This document shows, in pieces, positions 17,062 to 25,054 of a stretch of DNA of 64,000 nt. The notes beneath the pieces are model-generated. The model saw nothing but the letters and a program-made list of their open reading frames with translations. It searched no databases and was not told the DNA's origin. This DNA comes from Mycobacterium asiaticum DSM 44297 (GTDB lineage: Bacteria > Actinomycetota > Actinomycetes > Mycobacteriales > Mycobacteriaceae): the NCBI RefSeq assembly GCF_000613245.1, contig NZ_HG964936.1, positions 1,105,172-1,169,171 on the forward strand, read 5' to 3'. The position numbers and the translations under genes were made by a program. Numbering within the stretch: position 1 is the stretch's first letter; the number at the start of each line of letters is the position of its first letter.

Positions 17062-18092
17062 CGCGCGCAATACGTGTCATTCAGTGGGCAACCGGCGTTA
17101 CCGGGATGATGTCGCTGAGACACGTGCTGAGCCGGCCGGACCTGGAGCTGGTCGCTGTGCGGGTGTACGACGTCGACAAGGCGGGCGTTGATGTCGGCAC
17201 CCTGTGTGGGCTTCCCGAAGTCGGAATCCTCGCCACCACGGATCGGGACGCCATCATCGGTACCGAGGCCGACGTCGTGCTCTACATGGGCAAGGTCGAG
17301 ACCGACACGCCTGGGTGCTTTGCCGACGTGGGTGACCTGTTGGCGTCGGGCAAGAACGTCGTGGCTACCGGGAGCCGGTTCATTCACCCCGGCTCGCTGC
17401 ATGCTTCTTTGGCGGACGGTATCGAAAAGGCATGCCGCGCAGGTGGATCGTCGTTCCTGGGCTTGGGGCTTTATCCCGGCTTCGTGGGGGAATCGCTGGT
17501 GCCCATCTTGTCGCGGCTTACCCAGCGGACGGGACACATCAATATCCGCGAGGTGCTGAACTACTCCACCTACGCCAGCCACGACTTGATCTTCAACGCG
17601 ATGGGCTTTGGGCACGCACCCGACGACACCACACCGTTGTTGACGAACACGGAGTACGCCGCCAGCGCCTGGATCGGTAGCGCCACGGTGGTTGCGCAGG
17701 CACTGGGGCTGGAAATTCGAGGTGTGCAGGGATATCGTCACGTCGCGCTGACCCCACGGGCGCTCTCGGTGGCCGCTGGTGAAATTCCTGCGGGCACGGT
17801 GGGTGCCATGCGCTTCGGCGTCGTAGTCGATTGTGGCGAAACCACCTTGACCGTTGAACATCTCACCAGGATGGCTGACGACCTGGCTCCCGACTGGCCC
17901 ACCGAGATCGGTTATTCGGTGACTTTCGAGGGTGAACCCAACATGCGGATTCATCTCGTGATCGGCTCGCACGACCAGGATCATGCGGAGCAGGGCTGTC
18001 TGGCCACCGCTATGCATGCCATCAACGCGATCCCCACGGTGGTGGCGGCGGAACCGGGGCCCTACGACCTATCGACGATCGCGTTGACATGA
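17058..18092 (+). CDS. DapB/DAPDH-like NAD(P)-binding protein (paralog 2)
   Basis: A 344-aa paralog of the genes at 14617, 19012 and 23964. IQWATGVTGMMSLRHV near residue 6 is the Rossmann loop, VDVGTLCGLPEVGILATTDRDAI the second block, and INIREVLNYSTYASHDLIFNAMGFG the central region. The ATG at 17058 overlaps the P450 stop (ATGA), which decides the start over the in-frame GTG at 17052. It is the middle gene of the P450 - DapB-like - SDR operon. Function is inferred as an NAD(P)-dependent oxidoreductase; substrate unknown. Confidence 0.8.
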   Translation: MTRAIRVIQWATGVTGMMSLRHVLSRPDLELVAVRVYDVDKAGVDVGTLCGLPEVGILATTDRDAIIGTEADVVLYMGKVETDTPGCFADVGDLLASGKNVVATGSRFIHPGSLHASLADGIEKACRAGGSSFLGLGLYPGFVGESLVPILSRLTQRTGHINIREVLNYSTYASHDLIFNAMGFGHAPDDTTPLLTNTEYAASAWIGSATVVAQALGLEIRGVQGYRHVALTPRALSVAAGEIPAGTVGAMRFGVVVDCGETTLTVEHLTRMADDLAPDWPTEIGYSVTFEGEPNMRIHLVIGSHDQDHAEQGCLATAMHAINAIPTVVAAEPGPYDLSTIALT

Positions 18093-19007
18093 CGAAAATC
18101 TCCTTCAAGAACCGCGTCGTACTTGTTACCGGTGGCGGCAGAGGCCTCGGTGAGGCGTACTGTCACGAATTTGCTCGCCGTGGTGGTTCGGTTGTGGTGC
18201 ACGACAACGGCGCGGGCGTCGACGGGCGTGATCCGGATCGTGCCGTCGCCAATCAAGTAGCGGAAGCGATCGTCACGGCAGGGGGACAGGCTGTCGCGTG
18301 TACTACCGACGCCAGCACGGAGGACGGGGGTCGAAGCGCAGTCGACCTGGCTTTGAACCGATTCGGCAGGCTAGACGCCATAGTGGCTAATGCGGGGATC
18401 ATCCACAGCGATCCTATCGACGAGTGGCCGACAGACCGCTTCGAGGCCCTACTGCGCCATCATCTTCTCGCGGCGTTTCACGTTGTGCGCCCGGGTATCT
18501 CGGTAATGAAGCAGGCGGGTTACGGCAGGCTTGTCTTCGTATCGTCAGCAGCAGGCGTCTTTGGACAGCCCGGGTTGACGGGCTACGCCGTGGCCAAGAC
18601 CGGCATGCTCGGATTGATGAACGTTGCGGCACTGGAAGGTTCGGCGTCAGGTATCACGGCGAATGCGATCATGCCCATGGGTGACACCCGCATGGCTGAC
18701 ACGCTACTGGGTGAGGCCGGCCGCACCCCCGACCGCGCGGGCATTCCTTCAGACGCTGCGACTCGACCAGGTAGCGCCCGTCGTCGCCTATCTCGCCAGT
18801 GAGCAATGTAGGCAATCTCGTCTGGTGCTCAGCGCCTTTCGCGGACGAGTGGCTGCGCTGCAAATTGGTGTCACGCGTGGTTGGTGCAGCCCGGGCGGGG
18901 CTTTCAGCGCCGAGGACGTGGGAAGCAATTTGAATGAGATTTTGGATTCGGCGGGATTATTGTTGCCGGGCAGCATTTTCGACGAAATAGCCCACGCTGT
19001 CGGTTAG
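18089..19007 (+). pseudogene. SDR (HSD17B4-like) interrupted by a frameshift
   Basis: The first part (18089 to about 18722) encodes a good SDR: VLVTGGGRGLGEAY near residue 12, the NAG motif VANAGIIH near 100 and YAVAKTG near 165. It then leaves frame, reading a low-quality tail to 18802. The expected C-terminus, LRLDQVAPVVAYLASEQC then GRVAALQIGVTRGW, appears in the frame one base later and ends at 19007. One extra base or a two-base loss between about 18722 and 18760 (for example in the C5 run near 18725) would explain it. The C-terminal part is still well conserved, so the lesion is recent or a sequencing error. It is coupled by ATGA to the DapB-like gene. The intact relative in this window is the SDR ending at 62532. 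Confidence 0.8.
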
Positions 19008-19011
19008 TCGC

Positions 19012-20100
19012 TCACTTACTGCGCCGGTCGCCGAATCCGGTGTAGCTGCGGATCAACGGAAGATCCGCCATGGTCGCGAATCCGGGCGGCGCAGCGCACA
19101 CGGCAGCAATAGCGTTGACGACCTGCAGTGCCACGGCGATCAACCCGGCGCGAACGTGCTCCTCGATAGATGCCGGCCGTGAATAACTGGCCAAGCAAAA
19201 GTAGTGCACACGCATGGATGGATCGCCTTCGAGCGTGAGGGTCCAACCGTCCTGTGGCTTCGGCCAATGTTCTGGATACTCACCGCCCACCGTCCACAGC
19301 GTCTCGAACTCGATCACTGCGTCGCCGTTGCGGTGTCCGACGAATTGCCAGCGTTGCCCTGCTGTGGTGCCGGCTTGAACCGCATGATCGAAGATCTGAA
19401 AGTCTTTGCTTGCCGGAACCGCATCGACGGTGACCCTGACGTCGTCAATCGCGGCGTGCAGGGTGTCAGCGATAAACCAGGTCTGCTGGGTGAACAGGGC
19501 GGTGTTGAACGTCAGGAAGTCATTGGCTGTCGGGGTGATGTCTTCGATGGGACGTCCGAACCACATTCCGTCGAAGGTGATGTCCGTGCTCTCCCATAAC
19601 GACCAATCCGCGCGTTCCTGAAGCGTGAACCGATCGATGGTACGGCTCATGCCGGAGAGCGCGAGCGGCAACACACCCGACAGGTTGCCGGGATTCAACC
19701 CGCTCGCGTGGATGGTGCTATTGCCTTTCTGACAAGCGGCCAAAAGTCGCGCACGGTCGGCATCGGGAAGGCGATTCGGGTGAAAGAGGAACGAGACGGC
19801 GGCGACGTTCTTCCCGCTCGCCAGCAGCGCGCAGACGTCGTCGAGGTTGCTGAACGACGGCGCGTAGAGCACTAGGTCGGCGTCTAGTGCAAGTATTTGC
19901 CCAACATCTGTCGTCGCGGTCACGCCGATCGGCTCGCGGCCTACCAAGGTTCCGATGTCAACGCCGCATTTATCGTTGGAATAGACCCGCGCACCGACCA
20001 ATTCGATGTCGGGACGATGGTCGAGGATCGTGGTGACCATCTCGGTTCCCACCGCGCCAGTTGCCCACTGGATCACTCGAAGCCGGGGTTCGGTATCCAT
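19012..20100 (-). CDS. DapB/DAPDH-like NAD(P)-binding protein (paralog 3)
   Basis: A 362-aa member of the four-copy family. IQWATGAVGTEMV near residue 10 is the Rossmann loop, VDIGTLVGREPIGVTATTDVGQI the second block, and the C-terminus ends in a basic GDRRSK tail. The ATG at 20100 is preferred to an in-frame TTG at 20130 because an operator-like repeat (20104-20119) lies only three bases before it, which would fit a very short or leaderless transcript. It follows the SDR at 20141-20887, in the same direction. Substrate unknown. Confidence 0.8.
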   Translation of the reverse strand: MDTEPRLRVIQWATGAVGTEMVTTILDHRPDIELVGARVYSNDKCGVDIGTLVGREPIGVTATTDVGQILALDADLVLYAPSFSNLDDVCALLASGKNVAAVSFLFHPNRLPDADRARLLAACQKGNSTIHASGLNPGNLSGVLPLALSGMSRTIDRFTLQERADWSLWESTDITFDGMWFGRPIEDITPTANDFLTFNTALFTQQTWFIADTLHAAIDDVRVTVDAVPASKDFQIFDHAVQAGTTAGQRWQFVGHRNGDAVIEFETLWTVGGEYPEHWPKPQDGWTLTLEGDPSMRVHYFCLASYSRPASIEEHVRAGLIAVALQVVNAIAAVCAAPPGFATMADLPLIRSYTGFGDRRSK

Positions 20101-20103
20101 CCC

Positions 20104-20119
20104 GATAACGTTAGTTCTC
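20104..20119. promoter_or_regulatory. Operator-like inverted repeat (island motif)
   Basis: GATAA-CGTTAG-TTCTC, one arm mismatch from GAGAA-N6-TTCTC. It lies between the SDR stop (20141) and the ATG at 20100 of DapB-like paralog 3. Confidence 0.6.
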
Positions 20120-20140
20120 GCGGTGGACAATCGCTACGGT

Positions 20141-20887
20141 TCAGTGTCGAGGCGCAAGGTGGACGATGTCGCTCACGACGGTGGGGTTGGCACGGGAGAT
20201 CGCGATCAAAGAAAGCAATGTGTTGGCTACATCCTCGAGCGCAGACATACGGGAGGGAATCTGGCCTTCCTGTACCCAGGCCCGATAGAGATCCGCCAAG
20301 AGGTCACGGTCGGCACCACGCAGGATTTCGGTGTCTTCGGTGGGGCCCACGCTGACGCGAATGATCGCGAGATCTGGGTGCTCGGCTCGCCAGGAGCGCA
20401 GAATCTCATCGAGTGCGGCCTTGCTCGCGTGGTAAGCCGCCACACCGGCGCGCGGGCGTCCCACATCGTGGCTTGATGCGACGAGCGCGACCGCATTCTC
20501 GGACAGGTGCGGCAGCGCGGCCCGCAGCACGTGTGAGGCGCCGACGGCGTTGACGGCGTAGGTGTGCATCCAGGTCGCTACGTCAGTGTCCTCGATCAAG
20601 GAGAACGGCACTGCGGCACTGGTGAACACGACCGCGTCGAGTTCACCGAATGCTGTGGCCACTTCCCGGACGACGGATTCGATTGCGCGCGGGTCGGATA
20701 CATCGAGCTCGTGTGCGGACCCGTCGAGTCGGTCGGCCACTGTCGACAGCAGGTCCACTCGCCGAGCGGCGAGGGCGACGGTGGCACCCCTGGCGTGTGC
20801 TGCCTCGGCCAATGCCCGCCCAATGCCGGAGGATGCCCCGACGACGAGCATCTTTGTGCCTGCAATGTCCGAATGCCGATCCGTCAT
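20141..20887 (-). CDS. Short-chain dehydrogenase/reductase
   Basis: A 248-aa classical SDR. LVVGASSGIGRAL near residue 14 is the cofactor loop, AARR near 36 suggests NADP preference, and the Tyr-Lys pair is YHASK near 155 after VASSHD. The C-terminus lacks the usual GG-containing end and instead has VANTLLSLIAISRANPTVVSDI. It is the first gene of a minus-strand unit with DapB-like paralog 3 and is divergent from the AveC-like gene across a perfect operator copy (20977). Substrate unknown. Confidence 0.85.
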   Translation of the reverse strand: MTDRHSDIAGTKMLVVGASSGIGRALAEAAHARGATVALAARRVDLLSTVADRLDGSAHELDVSDPRAIESVVREVATAFGELDAVVFTSAAVPFSLIEDTDVATWMHTYAVNAVGASHVLRAALPHLSENAVALVASSHDVGRPRAGVAAYHASKAALDEILRSWRAEHPDLAIIRVSVGPTEDTEILRGADRDLLADLYRAWVQEGQIPSRMSALEDVANTLLSLIAISRANPTVVSDIVHLAPRH

Positions 20888-20976
20888 AGTCTGGCTTTCC
20901 TGTCTGTCGCAGTCGTCGATTGCACGGTATCGCGCCGAAGTCCAGTCGCGGCATTGTGACCGTGATTCTGTCCTGT

Positions 20977-20992
20977 GAGAACATCTATTCTC
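20977..20992. promoter_or_regulatory. Operator-like inverted repeat (perfect copy)
   Basis: GAGAA-CATCTA-TTCTC, exact arms. It lies in the divergent gap between the SDR (start 20887) and the AveC-like gene (start 21010), immediately before the AGGAGG ribosome site of the latter. Confidence 0.7.
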
Positions 20993-21009
20993 GGAGGGCA
21001 GGAGGCAAT

Positions 21010-22065
21010 GTGATCCACTTCAGCGCGGATTCCGAACTCACCACAACCGCGAGCCGGGCTGGATCGCCGTGGCCGGCCAGAGTGGGATGGGGAATTTTCG
21101 CCGCCGCCTACCTGCTCTTCGCGGTCGTTACCGTCGCGACAATCGAATCCGGCAATCATGGCGATGTCCGCACCGCCAACCCAAATCCAGGCCCGGCGCC
21201 GTACCCGCCGTTTCTTGGCTTCGACAACTGGCCGCTGGTCATCGCATTCAGTTCCATCCCAATGGCGATCGGTTTGGTCGCCGCATTGGTGTGGCTTTCG
21301 GTACGCCAGCGCAAGGTCCATTGGGCGGTCGTGATCGCTTTCGCCGGCCTGATCACCGGCGCGCTTGATCCGCTCGCCAACTGGGCGACGTTCGCGATCT
21401 TCGATCCGCGGATGTTGCACTTCCCGTTTTCCTGGCCGTATGTGAATATTTCGCCGAATCTCGAGCCGGCGTTGGCATTCCTCGGTGGTTACGCGGCCTA
21501 CTATCTGCTCAACGGCTTGGGCATGCTTCATCTGCACGAAAAGTTGACCGCCCCGCTTTTCAATCGGTCGAATTGGCTTGTGCGGCACCCACTTGTCGCC
21601 GCCTTCATCGGCGCGTTCCTCATCGCCATACCGCTCAACGGGTTGGTTCAGTTCACCTGGATGCGGTTCGGCATCTTCTTCTACACCGAGGCCGTCGGGC
21701 CTGTGTTGCGGGTCGGGCACATCTATTTCCCGCTCATCATGGCGGTCTACGACTCGTTGATTTTTGCGATGGTCGCGGTGATGTGTGTCCGCGATGAAGA
21801 CGGTGATCTGGTGCTGATCAACCGGATTGCTCACCGCCTTCCGGCTCGGCCAGGCCGCAACAAGGTGACGCTGATCCGCCAACTTCTGATCTCAGTTTCG
21901 GTGGGTCTGGTTTCTTTCGCTGCGCCGTTGGCGGTGCTGGCGGGGCTGCGCGCCGGCGGGTTGTCGCAGCCGGCCTACGATCAAAATCCCTATCCCGGCG
22001 TCAAGGTGTACGACCCGTATGGTCATCTCGAGCAGGCTGGTAAGCCGGGGCCGTTCTACCGGTGA
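21010..22065 (+). CDS. AveC-like (spirocyclase family) membrane protein
   Basis: A 351-aa multi-pass membrane protein with about six or seven hydrophobic segments (near residues 22-42, 75-98, 108-130, 150-168, 195-215, 236-256 and 288-308). Conserved-looking polar/aromatic blocks such as DPLANWATFAIFDPRMLHFPFSW and QFTWMRFGIFFYTE resemble the AveC-like family, whose founder acts on the spiroketal of avermectin. Mycobacterial members have no proven role (family knowledge). The GTG at 21010 is chosen for the AGGAGG site at 20999-21005. It may be a membrane cyclase, hydratase or isomerase acting on a hydrophobic intermediate. Confidence 0.65.
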   Translation: MIHFSADSELTTTASRAGSPWPARVGWGIFAAAYLLFAVVTVATIESGNHGDVRTANPNPGPAPYPPFLGFDNWPLVIAFSSIPMAIGLVAALVWLSVRQRKVHWAVVIAFAGLITGALDPLANWATFAIFDPRMLHFPFSWPYVNISPNLEPALAFLGGYAAYYLLNGLGMLHLHEKLTAPLFNRSNWLVRHPLVAAFIGAFLIAIPLNGLVQFTWMRFGIFFYTEAVGPVLRVGHIYFPLIMAVYDSLIFAMVAVMCVRDEDGDLVLINRIAHRLPARPGRNKVTLIRQLLISVSVGLVSFAAPLAVLAGLRAGGLSQPAYDQNPYPGVKVYDPYGHLEQAGKPGPFYR

Positions 22066-22081
22066 GTGAGCTCATGACGCC

Positions 22082-22276
22082 ATGTTGCCGATCGACCGCT
22101 GGCCGGACACGCCGTCGACCTACATCGTCATGCGCGGCGACCGAGCGGTAGGGGGAACGTGGGCCCCGCGCCAGGCCGCCAGGGTGGGCGCGGAAGTGGT
22201 CGAAATCGACGGCGGCCACTCGCCCTTCTGCTCGCGACCGGACCAGTTGGCCACGGCGTTAGTCGCCGCCTACTAA
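22082..22276 (+). pseudogene. C-terminal remnant of an alpha/beta hydrolase
   Basis: About 64 residues that read like the last quarter of an EstC-type alpha/beta hydrolase: TYIVMRGDRAVGGTW (usual acid region), then AARVGAEVVEIDGGHSPFCSRP with the catalytic-type His, then the terminal LATALVAAY helix. The nucleophile half is absent; upstream is the AveC-like stop 16 bases away. It is most likely a deletion remnant rather than a working gene. The last codon abuts the convergent SDR stop. Confidence 0.6.
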
Positions 22277-23094
22277 GCCTGCGATACCCCCACATCCACC
22301 GAAATCGCGGTTGCGGTGACATATTTCGATTGGTCAGACGCCAACCACGCGACCGCGTCCGCGACGTCTTCTGGCATGGTGACCACATCGGGAAGTAGCT
22401 GCTTCCCGAACCCGAATTGGAGGTGCGGATAGGAAGCTGCGGCCTGCTGCATTGCGTCAATCATCCGGCCGCTCCCCATCGGGGTCGCCACCGAACCTGG
22501 GTGCAGGCTGTTGACGCGGATGTGGTAGCGGCCCAGCTCGGCGGCGAACGAGCGGGTGAGCCCGGTTATCGCGTGCTTGCTCGCGGTGTACGCCACCATG
22601 AAGGGTTCCCATTTCACGCCCGCCGCCGAGCCGATGAGAATGATCGACCCGCCGCGTTCACCCGCGATGATGTGCTTGGCGCCGGCCATGATCGTGTTCC
22701 ACGTGCCGACCAGGTTTATGTCGATAGTGTCCTGAAAAGCGCGGTGCGAGACCTGGTCCCAGGGCGCCGGGCAACAGATGCCAGCGTTCGCGACGATCAC
22801 GTCCAGCCGCCCCAACTCGGCCACCCCGCTGTCGACGGCTGCGCAGAGACCGTCGTGGTCGCGCGTGTCGACGATCGCCGTGACGGCACGCCGGTCGTTC
22901 GCGATGACTAGATCCGCAGTCTCTGCCAGATCTTCGGGAGTGGCCGAATCATAGGGAACACTGGGCGGCAACGGACCGGCGATATCGACGAGGATGGTGT
23001 CGGCGCCGTCGGCGCTCAATCTTGCGGCGTGCGCGCGGCCTTGGCCGCGGGCGGCCCCCGTTATGAGTGCAACCTTGCCGGTCAGATCTGACAC
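22273..23094 (-). CDS. Mycofactocin-coupled SDR family oxidoreductase
   Basis: A 273-aa SDR with GKVALITGAARGQGRAHA near residue 6, the extra loop with SATPEDLAETADLV near 50, DVIVANAGICCP near 100 and YTASKHAITG near 168. The GARGQGR signature and the PEDLAET insert match the mycofactocin-coupled SDR subfamily, whose NAD does not exchange freely (family knowledge). The GTG at 23094 starts MSDLTGKV. It is divergent from an SDR at 23185, and two operator-like repeats lie between them. Substrate unknown. Confidence 0.85.
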   Translation of the reverse strand: MSDLTGKVALITGAARGQGRAHAARLSADGADTILVDIAGPLPPSVPYDSATPEDLAETADLVIANDRRAVTAIVDTRDHDGLCAAVDSGVAELGRLDVIVANAGICCPAPWDQVSHRAFQDTIDINLVGTWNTIMAGAKHIIAGERGGSIILIGSAAGVKWEPFMVAYTASKHAITGLTRSFAAELGRYHIRVNSLHPGSVATPMGSGRMIDAMQQAAASYPHLQFGFGKQLLPDVVTMPEDVADAVAWLASDQSKYVTATAISVDVGVSQA

Positions 23095-23124
23095 ATGCGT
23101 ACGCTACATGATCTAACAGCGGTT

Positions 23125-23140
23125 GAGAATGTAACTTTCC
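23125..23140. promoter_or_regulatory. Operator-like inverted repeat (copy A)
   Basis: GAGAA-TGTAAC-TTTCC in the divergent gap of two SDR genes. The right arm has one mismatch to TTCTC. It is followed seven bases later by a second copy. Confidence 0.6.
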
Positions 23141-23147
23141 TTTATAA

Positions 23148-23164
23148 GAGAACTAGGGTTTCTC
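23148..23164. promoter_or_regulatory. Operator-like inverted repeat (copy B, 7-base spacer)
   Basis: GAGAA-CTAGGGT-TTCTC: perfect arms with a spacer one base longer than in other sites. With copy A it makes the only double site in the island. Start-to-start distance is 23 bases. Confidence 0.55.
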
Positions 23165-23184
23165 CGGTGGTAGCGTCTTTGCGC

Positions 23185-23967
23185 ATGGGCGTTCTTGACG
23201 GGCAAACCGCGTTCATCCTGGGAGCATCGGCCGGTATTGCTCAGGCGAGCGCACGGCTGTTGGCGGCCGACGGCGCTTCGCTCTACCTGCTCGGCCGATC
23301 AATGCAGCGACTCGAGGCGACGCGCGATGGAATCCTGGCTGTCGCTCCGGATGCCGAAATCGTCCTTCAGAAGGGCGATCCGGAGGACGAAGCGACCGTC
23401 GCGAGTGCTGCGGAAGCGGCTTATGACGTCAACCAGCGGCTCAACATTGTCGTGGGCACTGTCGCCGCCGGAGGCACCGGCCCACTAATCCAACAGGACC
23501 TCGCGACATTCACCGATTTCGTCATGGGAAATCTGCGATCGAATTTTCTGGCCCTGCGCTACTCGGCGCCGCTGATGAAAGACGGAGGCGCAATCGTATT
23601 CATCTCGTCGACCTCCTCGAAGATTCCGATGGAGGGCTTGGGGCATTACTCAGCAGGCAAGGCGGCGCTCGAGATGTTCATCCGTGTGGCGGCGTCTGAA
23701 CTCGGCTCGCGCGGCATCCGCGTCAACGCGGTCCGCCCGGGTCTCACCGCAGCGGCGACCACGCAGGGCTACATTCACCTGGAGGAACTGACAAGTAGCT
23801 TCTTGGAGCGGGTGCCACTAGGGCGGCTCGGCGTGCCGGACGACATCGCTCCCGGAGTGCGGTATCTGGCCGGCCCAGAATCAAGCTGGGTCACCGGGCA
23901 AAGCTTCGCGATCGACGGGGGCAACGAGGTCCGGGGTGCTCCCCGTGGGCCGATGTTCACCGTTTAG
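23185..23967 (+). CDS. Short-chain dehydrogenase/reductase
   Basis: A 260-aa SDR. GASAGIAQASARLL near residue 11 is a variant cofactor loop (GxSxGIA instead of GIG), YSAGKAALEMF near 155 is the Tyr-Lys pair after FISSTSSK, and WVTGQSFAIDGGNE near 240 is the usual C-terminus. The ATG at 23185 fits the fold start (MGVLDGQTAFILG). No ribosome site is visible, so a leaderless transcript is possible. Its 3' end overlaps the convergent DapB-like gene by 4 bases. Confidence 0.8.
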   Translation: MGVLDGQTAFILGASAGIAQASARLLAADGASLYLLGRSMQRLEATRDGILAVAPDAEIVLQKGDPEDEATVASAAEAAYDVNQRLNIVVGTVAAGGTGPLIQQDLATFTDFVMGNLRSNFLALRYSAPLMKDGGAIVFISSTSSKIPMEGLGHYSAGKAALEMFIRVAASELGSRGIRVNAVRPGLTAAATTQGYIHLEELTSSFLERVPLGRLGVPDDIAPGVRYLAGPESSWVTGQSFAIDGGNEVRGAPRGPMFTV

Positions 23968-25043
23968 TCGAACGCAATGGCGTTGCGGGGCGCGGTAATC
24001 GGCAAGTCCAGCGATGTGGCGATGCCTGGCGCCGCATCTACCACGTAAGGGATGGCGTTCACCACCCTCATCGCCGTCGCCTCCATCGCGTTGTCATTGG
24101 CCGACGCTGCGGTGTCATCGGTACCGAGGCGCAGGTCGCACGCAATATGCGGCGTTCCCTCAATGACGATGCGATAGGTCCCGTTCGGTGCCGACGCCCA
24201 CTGCGGCGCCAAGTCGGGAGCCATGCGATTGATGTGTTCGATGGTGATCACCGGGTGGCCGTTGACCACTCCCGTCGTTTCGGCGCGCACCGCTCCGCAA
24301 GTACCCGCCGGGATCAGTCCACAAGCGACGTGCAGGTCGCGCGGGGTGACCATGCGTTCATAGCTTTCGGTGACCTTCTCCAGCTCGACGCCGAGTGCGC
24401 GGGCAACGAGTCCGATGGGTGGACCCCATGCGAACTGTTGCGCACCTTCTAATTCCAGCAGCGGTGTGAAATCGAGGGGACGGCCGAAGCCCATCGCGTC
24501 GAACATCAGGTACTCATTCGGATACGCCGAGTAGTCGAAGATCTCCTGAGCGCGGACCGAGCGAATGGTGTTGGACAACGTGGACAGCAGCACGGCGAAC
24601 TGGTCACCGGCGAAGCCCGGCTCGATGCCCGAGGTGTAAATGGTGACGTCGCCACCCAATGCCGCGGCGCGCACCTGGTCAGCCAGCGGGGGTATCCACC
24701 TGTCGGGGAACATCATTCCCGGCGTGTTGGTGGTGACGACGTTGATACCGGCTTCCAGCAGGCGGACATAGTCGCGGACCGCGGCGGCATCCATCTCCTC
24801 ACTTGCCGCGGCGTACACCACGCAGTCGGGCCTGAGCGTGATGATGTCGTTCAGATCGGCGGTGGTCGTTACACCAACGTGGCCGAGCCCCACGATCTCA
24901 CCAACGTCCCGGCCCGTCTTCTCGGCACTGTGCACCCACACCCCGACGAGCTTTAGGTGCCGACGTCGGACTATGGCACGCAGCGCGAGGCTACCCACAC
25001 CGCCGGTGGAAATCACCGCCACTCGCAGTACTCTGCCTCCCAT
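23964..25043 (-). CDS. DapB/DAPDH-like NAD(P)-binding protein (paralog 4)
   Basis: A 359-aa member of the four-copy family, the most divergent at the Rossmann loop (ISTGGVGSLALRAI instead of QWATGxxG). The second block, RDVGEIVGLGHVGVTTTADLNDI, and the central EIFDYSAYPNEYLMFDAMGFGRP keep the family pattern. It follows the acyl-CoA ligase (25055-26668) by 11 bases and is surely co-transcribed with it. It may act on a CoA-activated intermediate, unlike the copies paired with P450 or SDR. Substrate unknown. Confidence 0.8.
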   Translation of the reverse strand: MGGRVLRVAVISTGGVGSLALRAIVRRRHLKLVGVWVHSAEKTGRDVGEIVGLGHVGVTTTADLNDIITLRPDCVVYAAASEEMDAAAVRDYVRLLEAGINVVTTNTPGMMFPDRWIPPLADQVRAAALGGDVTIYTSGIEPGFAGDQFAVLLSTLSNTIRSVRAQEIFDYSAYPNEYLMFDAMGFGRPLDFTPLLELEGAQQFAWGPPIGLVARALGVELEKVTESYERMVTPRDLHVACGLIPAGTCGAVRAETTGVVNGHPVITIEHINRMAPDLAPQWASAPNGTYRIVIEGTPHIACDLRLGTDDTAASANDNAMEATAMRVVNAIPYVVDAAPGIATSLDLPITAPRNAIAFD

Positions 25044-25054
25044 CGTGTTTTCTC

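Noticed and set aside
16887..18017. 376-aa minus-strand frame
   Set aside because: Covers the P450 end and DapB-like paralog 2, both with strong family motifs; the antisense protein matches nothing I know.
20884..21882. 332-aa minus-strand frame over the AveC-like gene
   Set aside because: Arg/Glu/Asp/His-rich antisense reading of hydrophobic helices; not a protein pattern.
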